From assembly GCF_024580145.1 (NCBI RefSeq), contig NZ_JANINI010000002.1, positions 124,001 through 188,000 of the forward strand: a stretch of 64,000 bases of DNA. The letters are read 5' to 3'. Below the pieces are notes generated by a model, which ran no database searches, had not been told where the DNA came from, and saw nothing but the letters and a program-made list of their open reading frames with translations. Of this stretch, positions 55,074-63,922 are shown piece after piece. How positions within the stretch are numbered: the stretch's first letter is position 1; each line of letters begins with the position of its first letter. Position numbers and translations under genes: made by a program. Source of the stretch: Methyloversatilis sp. XJ19-49 (lineage in GTDB: Bacteria; Pseudomonadota; Gammaproteobacteria; Burkholderiales; Rhodocyclaceae).

Positions 55074-57047
55074 TCACTTCGTCAGCGCGGTCTTCGCTGC
55101 ACCGCGCCGGGCCAGCGCCGCGCAGCCGGCGGCGAGGCGGTCCGCTTCGTCACTGTTGCCGGCATCCACCAGCGGCAGCAGCGCCGCCAGCGGATTGAGC
55201 AGCGCCAGCAGAGCGGCACCCGCCACCTTCATGCCGATCGGTGCCTTGTCCAGCGACACGTGCGGATCGGCCAGACTACCCTGCACCCGCAGTGGCGAAC
55301 GCAGGGTCAGCGGACTGAAATCCTTCGGCAATGCGACTGCAGTCAGGTCCAGCGTCTCGGCCGCAAGCGAAAGCGAACCGCTGACCGACACGGTCGAATC
55401 CTCCGTGTCGAGCACCATGACCTGCGGGCGCAGCACGCCTGCCTCGGCCTGAATATCGGCCACCGCGCAGTCCAGCGGCAGCGTGCTGTCGCCGCTGACC
55501 AGCAGGCCAAGCGCTTCGGCCAGATCCAGCCCGGCCGCTTCCACCACCAGATGCGACATGCGGCCCTCGCGCAATTGCGCCCGCACCCGGCCTTTCAGGC
55601 TGGCGAGGATGTCCGCCGTCGACCGCCCCTGACCGGTCACCGTGACGCGCCCGCCGAGACGGCCGACAACATATGGCGGTGCGTCGGTGCGCGCCTGGTG
55701 GAGCCACTTTTCGAGTCGGACGTTGCCCCAGCGCAGATCCGCCGACCACAGCGCAACTTCGCCCCGGCCATCGAGTCCGATATCGCCTTTGAGCCAGCCC
55801 TCGGCGGTGCGCGCTTCGAGTTCGCTGATCGACAGCACGCCGGCAGCCAGCCCGAGCTGCGCGCGCAGTGGCTGCAGGGCGCCCAGCAGGGGTGTCCCCA
55901 GATCGACTTCGGCGATGTCGATGGCGATGTCGGCGTCCATGGCGCGCAGCGCAGCCAGATCGAAGGCGCCACCGGGCAGCACCTTGCCTTCGCGCGGGGC
56001 GGGCCTGGCACCATCGAGCGCCGGGCCCAGATCGGCCAGCAGCAGGCGCGCACCGCCCAGCCGGCCGCTCAGCAACGGCCGGTCGGCGCCCGCCCGATAC
56101 AGGAAGTCGCCCTTCAGCCGGCTCGACCCCACCGTGGCGTCATCGATGCCGACCCGCCACTCGCCGCCGGACCTGGTCAGTGAGCCGGTGGCACGAAACG
56201 GCGGCGTACCCGGCAGCGTGACGCCGATCGGGTCGCCGATCGCCGCCAGCGACGACCCGGCAAGCTTGAAGTGGCCGGCCAGCCCCGCGAAATCCTGCAC
56301 GCCGCTGGCGTTGCCGGTGAAGTCCAGCGTGGCGCGACCGATCGAACCGCTGACCGTCAAGGCGACTTCCGTGGTCTGCGCTTCGGACGCGCTCTCCGGT
56401 CTGGCACCGCTGGCGCGCAGCGTGACCTGTACCGGCTGGTCGCGGTAGGCGCCGGTCAGATCGACCTTCAGGACGCTGTCCGCCTGCTCGCCGGCGACTG
56501 AAACGCGCGCTTCCAGCGTGACGTCGTGCCGCAGGTCGCTGTAGCGCAGCAGACCGTCATTGATCCGGAACTCACCGAAGCGCGGCCATTCGGTGGTGTC
56601 TTCCGGTGAGCTGGCGGCGGCGAACTGCCACGATGCGCGCCCGTCGGCCAGTCGCTCGAGGTGGGCGTCGAGCGTGCCCGCCTGCAGGCTTTCGATGCGC
56701 AGCCGCTGCCCGCGCAGGGCACGCCACAGATCGATGTAACGCAGCCGCAAAGCGACGTCACGACCGTCCAGCAGATGCGGCGCGGTGCTCCAGGACACGC
56801 TCGCGATGTCGAGCCGGGCGCTGTGCAGGCGCACGCCGCCGATGAAACGCACGGCGAATGTACCCGGCGCATCGTCGATGAAACGCACGCGCCGCTCCAG
56901 CTGTCCGGACAGCAGGTTCTGCAGCGGCGACGCTAGGAAGGGCCAGCCGCGCCACTCGCCGATTGCGATGCCGGTCAGCAGCAGGAGCAGCATGGAGAGG
57001 GCGACGACGCGCGGTCGGCGCCAGGGACTGCTCGATGAATCAGACAT
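55074..57047 (-). CDS. AsmA-family protein
   Basis: A 657-residue protein. It has an N-terminal membrane helix (VALSMLLLLLTGIAIGEW), a long beta-rich middle with repeated short strands, and an AsmA-like end (SVSGSLSLAAETLDLTAVALPKDFSPLTLRSPLRVQGSLADPHVSLDKAPIGMK). AsmA/YhdP relatives are periplasmic lipid-transfer or membrane-assembly proteins. The ATG at 57047 overlaps the upstream hydrolase stop (ATGTCTGA). Confidence 0.88.
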   Translation of the reverse strand: MSDSSSSPWRRPRVVALSMLLLLLTGIAIGEWRGWPFLASPLQNLLSGQLERRVRFIDDAPGTFAVRFIGGVRLHSARLDIASVSWSTAPHLLDGRDVALRLRYIDLWRALRGQRLRIESLQAGTLDAHLERLADGRASWQFAAASSPEDTTEWPRFGEFRINDGLLRYSDLRHDVTLEARVSVAGEQADSVLKVDLTGAYRDQPVQVTLRASGARPESASEAQTTEVALTVSGSIGRATLDFTGNASGVQDFAGLAGHFKLAGSSLAAIGDPIGVTLPGTPPFRATGSLTRSGGEWRVGIDDATVGSSRLKGDFLYRAGADRPLLSGRLGGARLLLADLGPALDGARPAPREGKVLPGGAFDLAALRAMDADIAIDIAEVDLGTPLLGALQPLRAQLGLAAGVLSISELEARTAEGWLKGDIGLDGRGEVALWSADLRWGNVRLEKWLHQARTDAPPYVVGRLGGRVTVTGQGRSTADILASLKGRVRAQLREGRMSHLVVEAAGLDLAEALGLLVSGDSTLPLDCAVADIQAEAGVLRPQVMVLDTEDSTVSVSGSLSLAAETLDLTAVALPKDFSPLTLRSPLRVQGSLADPHVSLDKAPIGMKVAGAALLALLNPLAALLPLVDAGNSDEADRLAAGCAALARRGAAKTALTK

Positions 57048-57996
57048 CAAGGGCACGGGTGAGGAAGCCCACGATGCGGCCGGCGCAGGCGCCTACCGCA
57101 TCGCTGAGGTCATGACCGCCGGCCACCGGCAGCAGTTCCGCCCTGCCACCGCTGGCCGCATGCAGCCTCAGCGCATCGGCATAGGGCACGACCTCGTCGT
57201 CCACGCCATGCACCAGCATTACCGGACAGGTCAGGGCCGGCAGGGTCGTGACCGGTGCGATGTCGTCGAGACGGGCGCCGATGACATGCTGCACATAGCG
57301 CGTGAGCGCCCAGCCGAGCGGCACCCACGGCACGCGCCGGCCGTTCAGCATGCGGCGCATCAGCGCAGCCGGATGGGCGAATGCGGACAGGCTGACGACG
57401 GCTGCCACATCGCGTCGCCGGGCGGCGCACAGCAGCGCGGCCGCAGCACCGACCGAATGGCCGAGCACCGCCAGCCGCGTGGCATCGACCTCGGGTCGCT
57501 GACTCAGCCAGTCGAGGCCGCTGGCAATGTCTTCCGCAAAGCGCGGCATCGACATGAAATCCTCTTCGTCGCTGGCGCCATGGCAGCGTGCGTCGATCAG
57601 CAGCACGGCCATGGCAGCCGCGTGCAGCGGCAGCATGGCGGGCAGCATCATGGCGGAATTGACGCCCCAGCCGTGGATCACCAGCACCGCAGCCGATGGC
57701 AAAGTGGCGCGTGTGGCCGTCGGCACCCACCAGGCGAACAGGGTTTTGCCGCCAGTGGCCGGGATGCGCAACGGAAAGGCAGTCAGGCCGAAGTCTCCCG
57801 GCGTCTGGTGATGCGGGCGTCGCGGTGCGGCAAACCCGCGCAACAGCCGTGACCGCGCGGCGCTGCTCAACGCCCACCGTGCGGCGACGAAGGCGGCGGC
57901 GCCGCGCTTCACGACCGAGTGGGTCGATGTATGCTTGACAGTTGAATGATGGGCCGCGCTGGCGGCGTGCCTGATCTGCGAATCGCCCGGCCGCAT
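57040..57996 (-). CDS. alpha/beta hydrolase
   Basis: A 318-residue protein with VLVIHGWGVNSAMM (oxyanion region), the nucleophile elbow GHSVGAAAA, MLVHGVDDEVVPYADAL (Asp region) and GGHDLSDA (His). An N-terminal basic tail could be a short anchor. Substrate unknown. The ATG overlaps the BON gene stop (TGATG) and the stop overlaps AsmA, so the three genes form one operon. Confidence 0.86.
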   Translation of the reverse strand: MRPGDSQIRHAASAAHHSTVKHTSTHSVVKRGAAAFVAARWALSSAARSRLLRGFAAPRRPHHQTPGDFGLTAFPLRIPATGGKTLFAWWVPTATRATLPSAAVLVIHGWGVNSAMMLPAMLPLHAAAMAVLLIDARCHGASDEEDFMSMPRFAEDIASGLDWLSQRPEVDATRLAVLGHSVGAAAALLCAARRRDVAAVVSLSAFAHPAALMRRMLNGRRVPWVPLGWALTRYVQHVIGARLDDIAPVTTLPALTCPVMLVHGVDDEVVPYADALRLHAASGGRAELLPVAGGHDLSDAVGACAGRIVGFLTRALDV

Positions 57997-58403
57997 CAAT
58001 CCGGCTTGACGCTGAGCTCGTCGCGCACCGCCCGCACGCCGTCGACCGCGCTGGCGAGTTCGAGCGCGCGATCGGCCTGATGCCGGTGATCGACCACGCC
58101 GATCAGGCTGGTGCGGCCGGTCAACGTAATGACGTCGATGTCGAAGCGGCTGACACCGGCGTCCTGCAGCAGCGCAATCCTGATCTGCCTCGTCACTTCC
58201 GCATCCTTGCGCAGGGTGGACCGGACGCTGGTCACCAGCGGGTCCTCGATGACTTCTGCAGACGCCCGCGGCGGCGCGGCCGGGGGGGCCGCGTCGCCTC
58301 GCCCGCCGCAACCGGCGGTCGACAAGACACCCAGACCTGCAAGCGCCGCGGCAAGCGTCACGACTCCGGACCGCCAGTGGGAAGATGCTTGCATTTCAGC
58401 CAT
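57996..58403 (-). CDS. BON-domain lipoprotein
   Basis: About 135 residues. A lipoprotein signal ends in the lipobox STAGC, followed by a Pro/Ala-rich stretch and one BON domain (VTSVRSTLRKDAEV, IDVITLTGRTSLIGVVDHRHQADRALELASAVDGVRAVRDELSV). It would sit in the periplasm on a lipid anchor, like OsmY/DolP relatives. The ATG at 58403 is taken over the longer frame because the signal begins there. Confidence 0.85.
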   Translation of the reverse strand: MAEMQASSHWRSGVVTLAAALAGLGVLSTAGCGGRGDAAPPAAPPRASAEVIEDPLVTSVRSTLRKDAEVTRQIRIALLQDAGVSRFDIDVITLTGRTSLIGVVDHRHQADRALELASAVDGVRAVRDELSVKPD

Positions 58404-58576
58404 ACCGCGCAGGTCAGCCAATCGTGACGCCCGGACTGTGTGCCGATCAGGCTGGATGCTCTGTGCGTTGGCGAACCGATTCCAGCAGGCTTGTACGTGC
58501 GGCCCGCATTGCGGGGCGTCGGCGGAACAACCCGCGATGGGCACATAATCTGCAAGAAACCGGACAGGAGCCCGCG

Positions 58577-59209
58577 ATGCTGAACAGAACCACTCCGGAA
58601 GGGACGGAACCGGACAGTCCCGAAGAGGCAACCGTGCCTTTCAACGGCCTGATCCGCTACGAGCGGCAGATGCCGATCCACCAGATCTCCTACTACCTGT
58701 GCGGCGACATCGGAGAGCCGCAGCACTACACCGAACTGTTCTACACACTGCGCACGGCAAGCGAGACCGACCTGATCTATCTGCACCTGAACTCGCCCGG
58801 CGGAGAATTCGATACCGGGCTGCAGATCATCAACAACATCCTCGCCTCCGAAGCACACGTGATCACCGTGCTGGAAGCGCGCGCCTACTCGATGGCAGCG
58901 CTGATCTTCCTGAGTGGCGACGAACTGGTCATCCATGACAACTGCCAGCTCATGTTCCACATCTATTCCGGCAGTTTTGCGGGGCGCGGCAACGAACAGC
59001 AGGCTGAAGTGATCGCCGTCGGAAAGTGGTTCGAAAAGGCGATGGGCCGCATCTGCACACCTTTCCTGTCCGACGCAGAGATCGGGAAGATCCTGAAGGG
59101 CAGCGACCTGTGGATGGATTCGGACGAGATCCAGCGCCGCCTGATGCGCCTGCAACGCGCCCGGGCGAAATCAGCGACGGCGCGGAAAAAGCCGGACGGC
59201 GCAACCTGA
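58577..59209 (+). CDS. ClpP-like serine protease, stand-alone
   Basis: The 210-residue protein has the ClpP fold (ISYYLCGDIGEPQHY, LHLNSPGGEFDTGLQIINNIL). The nucleophile region is ARAYSMAALIFLSG (Ser105) with His128 in LMFHIYSG. It diverges from canonical ClpP, whose motif is SMGA..L and MIHQP. No clpX or clpA is adjacent. AGGAG precedes the ATG. Cleavage of unusual substrates, or a non-proteolytic role, is possible. Confidence 0.86.
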   Translation: MLNRTTPEGTEPDSPEEATVPFNGLIRYERQMPIHQISYYLCGDIGEPQHYTELFYTLRTASETDLIYLHLNSPGGEFDTGLQIINNILASEAHVITVLEARAYSMAALIFLSGDELVIHDNCQLMFHIYSGSFAGRGNEQQAEVIAVGKWFEKAMGRICTPFLSDAEIGKILKGSDLWMDSDEIQRRLMRLQRARAKSATARKKPDGAT

Positions 59210-59371
59210 AAGGCCCCGGCCTCAGGGGTGGCGACACGAGCGACCTGCGGTAGATCACCCGCGATGACCCCCACCGCGGGAACGATGTCCCATCGAAATC
59301 CGGCAGCTCACAGCGCCGTTGAACCGGTTGCTTTCCGCAGACTGGCCGGACCGCGCCGCCTCCCAGAGACG

Positions 59372-59926
59372 TCAGCGTCCCGCCGTGTCCGGTCCGAATA
59401 CATGTTCCGGGACCGGTTGCAGCATCGCGCCGTCGTCACCCAGCCAGATCTGGCCTTCGTTCACGATGCACTGCAGGTTCAGCGCGCGCTGCGCCAATCC
59501 GGCCAGCGCCTGCGTATCGGCCGTCGCCAGTCGAAGCACGGTGAGATTGTTCAGCCGCGCCAGCGTGGACTTCGACTGCTCCCACCATTGCACGGCGGTG
59601 CGGCCATAGGTCACGACGACCACCTTGCCGGCGCGCGAGGCGGCGCGGCGCACCAGCTTTTCGTCCGGCAGGCCGACGTCGAGCCACAGCCTGATGGCTC
59701 CGGTCAGGTCGGCTTCGTACAGATCCGCCTCGTCTTCGGCGCTCAGCCCGCGCCCGAAACGAAGATCCTCGGACGCGTACAGCGCGAAGGCCAGCACGCG
59801 CACCATCAGGCGCTCATCGTTCTCCGACGGATGGCGGGCGACGGTCAGCGCATGCTCGGCGTAGTAGCCGCGGTCCATGTCCGACACGTTCAGATTGATC
59901 TTGTAGATGGTGGATTTCAGAGCCAT
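59372..59926 (-). CDS. YaeQ family protein
   Basis: The 184-residue protein begins MALKSTIYKINLNVSDMDRGYYAEHALTVARHPSENDERLMVR and has DLTGAIRLWLDVGLPDEKLVRRAASRAGKVVVVTYG, the YaeQ family signature with a PD-(D/E)XK-like fold. Suggested roles include transcription antitermination (RfaH-like suppression), not established. It converges with the ClpP-like gene. Confidence 0.92.
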   Translation of the reverse strand: MALKSTIYKINLNVSDMDRGYYAEHALTVARHPSENDERLMVRVLAFALYASEDLRFGRGLSAEDEADLYEADLTGAIRLWLDVGLPDEKLVRRAASRAGKVVVVTYGRTAVQWWEQSKSTLARLNNLTVLRLATADTQALAGLAQRALNLQCIVNEGQIWLGDDGAMLQPVPEHVFGPDTAGR

Positions 59927-60008
59927 GGCCGACAATGCTGTCCCGTGAGTGTTCCGGCGCGTCGAATGCGCGCCGGAGCCGTGAAACAAGACCCGACAGG
60001 ATACCGAC

Positions 60009-60272
60009 TTGAAGAAGACCGATCTGTACAAGAATGACCGGCTGAAAGTGGTGGCGCAGATGAAGCATGCCGCCGGACAGCGCACCACACTGGGCGAGGC
60101 GCCTGCACCGGACCGCAAGGAGCAGCGCAAGCTCGATCAGGCGCGCGGCCTGGTGCCCTTTGCGGTGAAGATCGATTCGACCCTGGCGGCGCGCCTGCGT
60201 GATCTGGCAACCGAGCGGCAGATGTCGCTGAACGACCTGACCGACGAACTGCTGCGCAAGGCGCTCGATTAG
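60009..60272 (+). CDS. small ribbon-helix-helix-like protein (87 aa)
   Basis: An 87-residue protein with a basic N terminus (KKTDLYKNDRLKVVAQMKHA) and a C-terminal segment (VPFAVKIDSTLAARLRDLATERQMSLNDLTDELLRKAL) with the look of a CopG/Arc-type ribbon-helix-helix. The start is a TTG with AGGA seven bases upstream. It ends six bases before the YaiI gene. Function unknown. Confidence 0.72.
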   Translation: MKKTDLYKNDRLKVVAQMKHAAGQRTTLGEAPAPDRKEQRKLDQARGLVPFAVKIDSTLAARLRDLATERQMSLNDLTDELLRKALD

Positions 60273-60278
60273 GTTCCG

Positions 60279-60737
60279 GTGAGCGGCGGGATATCGATCT
60301 GGGTTGACGCCGACGCCTGCCCGGCGCCGGTGAAGGACATCCTGTTCCGCGCCGCCACACGCACCGGCCTGCGGCTGACGCTGGTCGCCAACCGCCTGCT
60401 GCGCGTGCCGGCGTCTCCGCTGATCCGCGCCGTGCAGGTGGCGCACGGTTTCGACGCCGCTGATCGCCACATCGAAGCGGCGGTGGTCGCCGGTGATCTG
60501 GTGATCACGTCCGACATTCCGCTCGCGGCGGCCGTGCTGGCGCGCGGCGCGCATGCGCTGGAGCCGCGTGGCGAGTGGTTCTCGCCCGGCACCATCCACG
60601 AGCGGCTGCAGATGCGCGCACTGATGAATGACCTGCGCGACAGCGGCGTCATGAGCGGCGGGCCGTCGGCGTTCTCGGTCGGCGACGGCCGCGCCTTCGC
60701 CGCGGCGCTGGACCGCTTTCTGGCGCAGGCGCGCTGA
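60279..60737 (+). CDS. yaiI: YaiI/YqxD family (DUF188) protein
   Basis: The 152-residue protein has IWVDADACPAPVKDIL near the N terminus, VQVAHGFDAADRHIEAAVVAGDLVITSDIPLAAAVLARGA, and GGPSAFSVGDGRAFAAALDRFL. These are the DUF188/PIN-like signature with acidic residues. A nuclease fold is predicted; function is unproven. The start is a GTG. Confidence 0.92.
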   Translation: MSGGISIWVDADACPAPVKDILFRAATRTGLRLTLVANRLLRVPASPLIRAVQVAHGFDAADRHIEAAVVAGDLVITSDIPLAAAVLARGAHALEPRGEWFSPGTIHERLQMRALMNDLRDSGVMSGGPSAFSVGDGRAFAAALDRFLAQAR

Positions 60738-60761
60738 CTGGCGGGCGGACCGCGCCCCGGG

Positions 60762-61352
60762 TCAGCCGAGCCGGTAAAGCGCGAAGCTGCCGAGGAAGTT
60801 GTGTTCTTCGGTCACCGGCTTGCCGGCGTCGTCGAGCACCAGCCGCTCCCGCACCGCAATGCCCAGCTTGTCGCACAGCGCCTCGAAATCGGCGACGGTG
60901 AAGAAGCGGACGTTCGGCGTGTCGTACCACTGGAAGGGCAGCCGGTCCGATACCGGCATGTGGCCGTCCATGATCGCCACGCGGTGCTTCCAGTAGGCGA
61001 AGTTCGGAAAGCTCACCACCGCTTCGCGGCCGACCCGCAGCATTTCACGCAACAGCTTTTCGGTACGGTGCAGCGTCTGCAGCGCATTCGAAATGATGAC
61101 CAGGTCGAAACTCTGGTCCTCGAAGTCATACAGCCCTTCTTCCAGGTCGATCTGCAGCACGTTGATGCCGTTCTTCATGCCGGCGATCACGCGCTCGACG
61201 TCGATCTCGACGCCATAGCCGCTCGCGCCGCGCTTGTCCTTCAGATAGCGCAGCAATTCGCCGTCGCCGCAGCCCAGGTCGAGCACGCGCGCGCCTTCGG
61301 CGACCCAGGAGGCGATGACGTCGTGGTCGATGCGGATGTCCAGTGTGCTCAT
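60762..61352 (-). CDS. metW: methionine biosynthesis protein MetW
   Basis: The 196-residue SAM-methyltransferase-fold protein has WVAEGARVLDLGCGDGELLRYL, VIISNALQTLHRTEKLLREMLRVG and FPNFAYWKHRVAIM, typical of MetW. It assists MetX in homoserine acetylation. It starts seven bases after metX, forming a metX-metW operon. Confidence 0.95.
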   Translation of the reverse strand: MSTLDIRIDHDVIASWVAEGARVLDLGCGDGELLRYLKDKRGASGYGVEIDVERVIAGMKNGINVLQIDLEEGLYDFEDQSFDLVIISNALQTLHRTEKLLREMLRVGREAVVSFPNFAYWKHRVAIMDGHMPVSDRLPFQWYDTPNVRFFTVADFEALCDKLGIAVRERLVLDDAGKPVTEEHNFLGSFALYRLG

Positions 61353-61359
61353 GTCGTCC

Positions 61360-62502
61360 TCACACCGTGATGTTGTCGAAGTAGGCGCGCAGCACCGCGT
61401 GATAATGCGGGTCGTCGAGCAGGAAGGAATCGTGGCCGGCGCTCGATTCGATTTCGGCGTAGCTCACGTTGCGCCGGTTGCGCATCAGCGCATCGACGAT
61501 TTCGCGCGAGCGCGCCGGCGCGAACCGCCAGTCGGTCGAGAACGACACCAGCAGGAAGTCGGCCGTGGCCGGCGCGAAGGCCGCGGCAAGATCGCCACCG
61601 GCGTCGCCCGCCGGATCGAAGTAGTCGAGCGCACGGGTGGCCAGCAGATAGGTGTTGGCGTCGAAGCTGGCGGCGAACTTGTCGCCCTGATAGCGCAGGT
61701 AGGACTCGACTTCGAATTCGACCTCGAAGCTGAACTTGCGCCCGCCCTCGCGCAGCCGGCGGCCGAATTTCTCCGCCATCAGGTCGTCCGACTGATAGGT
61801 GATGTGACCCAGCATGCGCGCCAGCCTCAGACCGCGGCGCGGCAGCGTGTCGTGCTCGTAGAAGTGACCACCGTGGAAATCGGGGTCGGTGATGATGGCC
61901 TGACGCGCCACTTCGTTGAACGCGATGTTCTGCGCCGTCAGCTTGGGCGCCGACGCGATCACGATGGCGTGGCGCACGCGCGCCGGCCGGTGGATGGCCC
62001 AGGCCATGGCCTGCATGCCGCCCAGGCTGCCGCCGATGATGGCGGCCCAGCTGTCCACGCCCAGCCGGTCGGCCAGCAGCGCCTGCGCGGCCATCCAGTC
62101 TTCGACCGTCACGATCGGAAAATCGGCCCCCCAGGGCCGGCCGGTATCCGGATTGGCGCTGACCGGACCGGTCGAGCCGTGACAGCCGCCCAGGTTGTTG
62201 ATGCTGACAACAAAGAATTTCGACGTATCGAGCGGCTTGCCCGGGCCGATCAGGTTGTCCCACCAGCCCGTGTTGTTCGGTGCGTCGGCATGCACACCGG
62301 CTGCGTGGTGGTGGCCGGACAGCGCCGGGCACACCAGCACGGCGTTTGAGCGCGCGCCGTTGAGCGTGCCGTAGGTTTCGTACATCAGTTCGAAACCGGG
62401 CAGCACGGCACCACTCTTGAGCGTCAGCGGCGTGTCGAAACGGGCCGACAGCGGTGCAACGACGCCGACGCTGCCGGAAGAAAGGGGGAAATCGTTGGCC
62501 AT
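61360..62502 (-). CDS. metX: homoserine O-acetyltransferase MetX
   Basis: The 380-residue alpha/beta hydrolase-fold enzyme has the nucleophile region [17 protein letters not shown] and [21 protein letters not shown], and ends [24 protein letters not shown]. It activates homoserine for methionine synthesis. The start ATG directly follows a hairpin and T-run, with no usual ribosome site. A SAM-II riboswitch lies in the 5' leader. Confidence 0.96.
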   Translation of the reverse strand: MANDFPLSSGSVGVVAPLSARFDTPLTLKSGAVLPGFELMYETYGTLNGARSNAVLVCPALSGHHHAAGVHADAPNNTGWWDNLIGPGKPLDTSKFFVVSINNLGGCHGSTGPVSANPDTGRPWGADFPIVTVEDWMAAQALLADRLGVDSWAAIIGGSLGGMQAMAWAIHRPARVRHAIVIASAPKLTAQNIAFNEVARQAIITDPDFHGGHFYEHDTLPRRGLRLARMLGHITYQSDDLMAEKFGRRLREGGRKFSFEVEFEVESYLRYQGDKFAASFDANTYLLATRALDYFDPAGDAGGDLAAAFAPATADFLLVSFSTDWRFAPARSREIVDALMRNRRNVSYAEIESSAGHDSFLLDDPHYHAVLRAYFDNITV

Positions 62503-62503
62503 G

Positions 62504-62536
62504 AAAAAACCCGGTAGGCCAAAGCCAGGACCGGGT
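62504..62536 (-). terminator. terminator-like hairpin between SAM-II aptamer and metX start
   Basis: On the minus strand ACCCGGT (62536-62530) and ACCGGGT (62515-62509) pair across a 14-base loop and are followed by six Ts, one base before the metX ATG. It could be a transcription terminator forming the expression platform, or hide the start region from ribosomes. Confidence 0.7.
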
Positions 62537-62593
62537 CGCCCTCGCTTTAGCCGTATTTATTATGCGCCCGCAAGCTGAGACAAATCGGCGCAC
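62536..62593 (-). promoter_or_regulatory. SAM-II riboswitch aptamer upstream of metX
   Basis: On the minus strand GGTGCGCCGATTTGTCTC is followed by AGCTTGCGGGCGCATAATAA and ATACGGCTAAAGCGAGGG. The P1 stem TGCGCC/GGCGCA pairs perfectly. The loop UUU, CUUGC, AAUAAA and GGCUAAAG strings match the conserved SAM-II core, and GCGAG can pair with CUUGC in the pseudoknot. It lies just before metX, the usual target. SAM binding represses methionine synthesis in this class. Confidence 0.9.
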
Positions 62594-62607
62594 CACACTG
62601 AATCCGC

Positions 62608-62635
62608 ATTCTGGCGAAACGGGCGGGTTTGTCAA
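62608..62635 (-). promoter_or_regulatory. sigma-70 promoter for metX
   Basis: On the minus strand TTGACA (62635-62630) is followed after 16 bases by CAGAAT (62613-62608). The predicted start near 62601 places the whole SAM-II aptamer at the 5' end of the message. Confidence 0.65.
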
Positions 62636-62713
62636 TCTCCGGGCCGCCAGGCCCACTACGGTCGCCGGGTCGGCAAATCCGCGCGCGCGCCTCGACCGGA
62701 CGCGAACCACCCG

Positions 62714-63031
62714 CTAGATGCTGACCGCAGTACCGCTGACACAAACCATCAGCATGCCATTGTCTGCGCCGAGCACTTCGTAGTCGATGTCGATGCCGAC
62801 GATGGCGTTGGCGCCGAGCTTCGCGGCGACCTCGCCCATCTCTTCCATGGCGGCTTCGCGCGCGTCGGCCAGCGTACTTTCGTAGGCGCCGGCGCGGCCA
62901 CCGACCACATTACGGATGCTGGCGAACATGTCCTTGAAGATGTTGGCGCCGATGATGGCTTCACCGGTGACGACACCGTAGTACTGGCGTATCGGTCGGC
63001 CTTCGAGCGTCTGCGTGGTGGTCATCAGCAT
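62714..63031 (-). CDS. YbjQ (UPF0145) family protein
   Basis: The 105-residue protein has [66 protein letters not shown] and [11 protein letters not shown], the YbjQ pattern. These small beta-alpha proteins form oligomers of unknown role. The start may be this ATG or the one six bases in. Confidence 0.92.
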   Translation of the reverse strand: MLMTTTQTLEGRPIRQYYGVVTGEAIIGANIFKDMFASIRNVVGGRAGAYESTLADAREAAMEEMGEVAAKLGANAIVGIDIDYEVLGADNGMLMVCVSGTAVSI

Positions 63032-63049
63032 AAGTGTTTCCCTTGTCGG

Positions 63050-63778
63050 TCAGTCTTCGTCCATCACGGCGGTGGTGTAGACGTCCTGCACATCGTCCAG
63101 ACTGTCCAGCGCATCCAGAAGTTTCTGCATCCGTGCCGTGTCGTCGCCGGTCAGCACGTTCTCGTTCAGCGGTTTCATCGTCACCTCGGCGAACTCGGGC
63201 TTGAAGCCGGCCTTTTCAAGCGCATCCTTCACGGCGACGAAATCATTCGGCGGGCTCAGCACTTCGATCGAACCATCGTCGTTGCTGACGACGTCTTCGG
63301 CGCCGGCTTCGAGCGCGGCCTCCATCAGCGCATCTTCCGGCGTGCCGGGCGCGAAGATGAACTGGCCGCAGTGCTTGAACATGAAGGCGACCGAGCCGTC
63401 GGTGCCCAGATTGCCGCCGTACTTCGAAAACGCGTGACGCACGTCGGCCACGGTGCGCGTGCGGTTGTCGGTCAGGCAGTCAACCATGACCGCCGTGCCG
63501 CCGATGCCGTAGCCCTCGTAGCGGATCTCCTCGTAGCTCACGCCTTCGAGCTCACCGGTACCGCGCTTGATGGCGCGTTCGATGTTTTCGCCCGGCATGT
63601 TTTCAGCCTTGGCCTTGTCGACCGCCATGCGCAGACGCGGGTTGAAGTTGAGGTCACCGCCACCCATGCGGGCGGCCACGGTGACTTCCTTGATCAGCTT
63701 GGTGAATACCTTGCCCCGCTTGGCGTCCTGCCGCCCCTTGCGGTGCTGGATATTGGCCCATTTCGAATGACCTGCCAT
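63050..63778 (-). CDS. YebC/PmpR family DNA-binding regulatory protein
   Basis: The 242-residue protein starts [23 protein letters not shown] and has [56 protein letters not shown] and [14 protein letters not shown], all strongly conserved. YebC acts as a regulator or, in some relatives, relieves ribosome stalling. The start is set by MAGHSKW; the frame is open further upstream. Confidence 0.96.
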   Translation of the reverse strand: MAGHSKWANIQHRKGRQDAKRGKVFTKLIKEVTVAARMGGGDLNFNPRLRMAVDKAKAENMPGENIERAIKRGTGELEGVSYEEIRYEGYGIGGTAVMVDCLTDNRTRTVADVRHAFSKYGGNLGTDGSVAFMFKHCGQFIFAPGTPEDALMEAALEAGAEDVVSNDDGSIEVLSPPNDFVAVKDALEKAGFKPEFAEVTMKPLNENVLTGDDTARMQKLLDALDSLDDVQDVYTTAVMDED

Positions 63779-63922
63779 GAATGACTTCCGTCCGTGTTGT
63801 GCGAGGCATGATTTTAGTCGAGAGCGTCGCTCGCGCACGCTCAAGTGGGACGCAGGGTACCCGTTAACGCTGTGCGGGCAAGGTATGCCACGCCCGGCCC
63901 TCACCGACCTATGCCTGGACGC

